Source of the DNA: Treponema sp.
Lineage (GTDB): Bacteria; Spirochaetota; Spirochaetia; Treponematales; Breznakiellaceae
Reading direction: 5' to 3'
Assembly (NCBI GenBank): GCA_031289935.1
Contig: JAITON010000060.1
Span: 1-5,938, forward strand
Length of the DNA stretch: 5,938 bases
Position numbers and translations under genes: made by a program. Positions 5,827 to 5,938 of this stretch are shown here, piece by piece. The notes under the pieces are model-generated. The model had not been told where the DNA came from, did not search any database, and saw only the letters and a list, made by a program, of their open reading frames with translations. The first letter of the stretch is position 1; each line of letters starts with the position of its first letter.

Positions 5827-5938
5827 TCACCCCCCCCCCCCCCCCCCCGTCTTCAGACTCTCGATCCGGTGAACTTTTCGAAAGTATTCGGCCCGTCTGG
5901 AAATTTCGGTAATATCGGCGATCAGGATTTTGTCCTGC
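5827..5938 (-). CDS. C-terminal end of a PAS-domain sensor-like protein, possibly a truncated histidine kinase
   Basis: A minus-strand frame entering from the right edge is open for 36 codons and stops at TGA (5829-5827), directly after the poly-G run. The peptide contains ILIADITEISRRAEYFRK and then VHRIESLKT, followed by six glycines encoded by the tract. 'DITE' followed by a charged helix is the usual end of a PAS/PAC domain. In many hybrid or NtrB-like sensor kinases the next segment is of the form QRLESLGTLAGGIAHDFNN, carrying the phospho-acceptor His. The match of HRIESLKT to that segment suggests the frame is cut off just before the His. It could instead be a PAS protein that naturally ends here. 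Changing the tract by one or two bases would alter the C-terminus. The coding call is supported by this motif match and the open frame, but only 30 codons outside the tract are visible. Confidence 0.55.
   Translation of the reverse strand, partial: QDKILIADITEISRRAEYFRKVHRIESLKTGGGGGG
5830..5848. repeat. 19-base poly-C tract (poly-G on the coding strand)
   Basis: This is an uninterrupted run of 19 C on the plus strand, which is 19 G in the transcribed direction of the minus-strand genes. It lies 36 bases before the ATG of the exported-protein gene, at about -40 to -58 relative to a start site predicted from the TATAAT box. It also forms the last six codons of the sensor-like gene that enters from the right. 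Runs of this length are prone to slipped-strand mispairing, and G tracts near promoters are known to modulate some Treponema pallidum tpr genes. The reported length could also be a sequencing or assembly artefact. Confidence 0.9.

Noticed and set aside
1..5938. CRISPR arrays, tRNA or rRNA genes, insertion sequences, attachment sites
   Set aside because: No spaced direct repeats, tRNA-like cloverleaf, transposase gene or terminal inverted repeats were seen on reading through both strands by eye.

Overview
The window is G+C-rich and coding-dense, and it most resembles a free-living or host-associated spirochaete, perhaps treponeme-like. That assignment is tentative. It rests on the style of the exported protein at 5155-5793, the short antitoxin-like N-terminus at the left edge, a Spirochaete-compatible lipobox and a long poly-G tract in front of a gene. 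No rRNA or other marker gene is present to fix the taxonomy.

Layout: (1) At 1-115 on the minus strand is the N-terminal 38 codons of a small antitoxin-like protein that runs off the left edge. (2) At 116-246 is a divergent intergenic region. It holds a perfect 16-nt palindrome and the same octamer, GCTATGCT, placed six bases before both divergent ATG codons. (3) At 247-4701 on the plus strand is one large gene for a full-length Lhr-type superfamily 2 helicase of 1484 residues, with an intact helicase core and the long C-terminal extension. (4) At 4698-5793 on the minus strand is a two-gene overlapping pair: a conserved exported protein of unknown function, then a predicted DUF192 lipoprotein. 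This pair converges on lhr with stop codons overlapping by four bases. (5) At 5794-5829 is a short spacer with a TATAAT box. (6) At 5830-5848 is a 19-base C run (poly-G on the coding strand). (7) At 5827-5938 on the minus strand is the C-terminal end of another gene that looks like a PAS-domain sensor; it runs through the poly-G tract and stops immediately after it.

The plus-strand lhr appears to be a stand-alone nucleic-acid repair helicase gene. The minus-strand genes at the right form a separate envelope-directed unit, possibly downstream of a sensory protein. The point most worth checking is the right edge: the poly-G tract is both the last coding part of the sensor-like gene and the region just upstream of the exported-protein promoter. 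Slippage there would change the sensor C-terminus, and in one frame would join it by an ATGA overlap to the next gene. The same tract could instead be an assembly or sequencing artefact, or the scar of a rearrangement that truncated a histidine kinase. No complete novel defence or mobile system is visible in this window.
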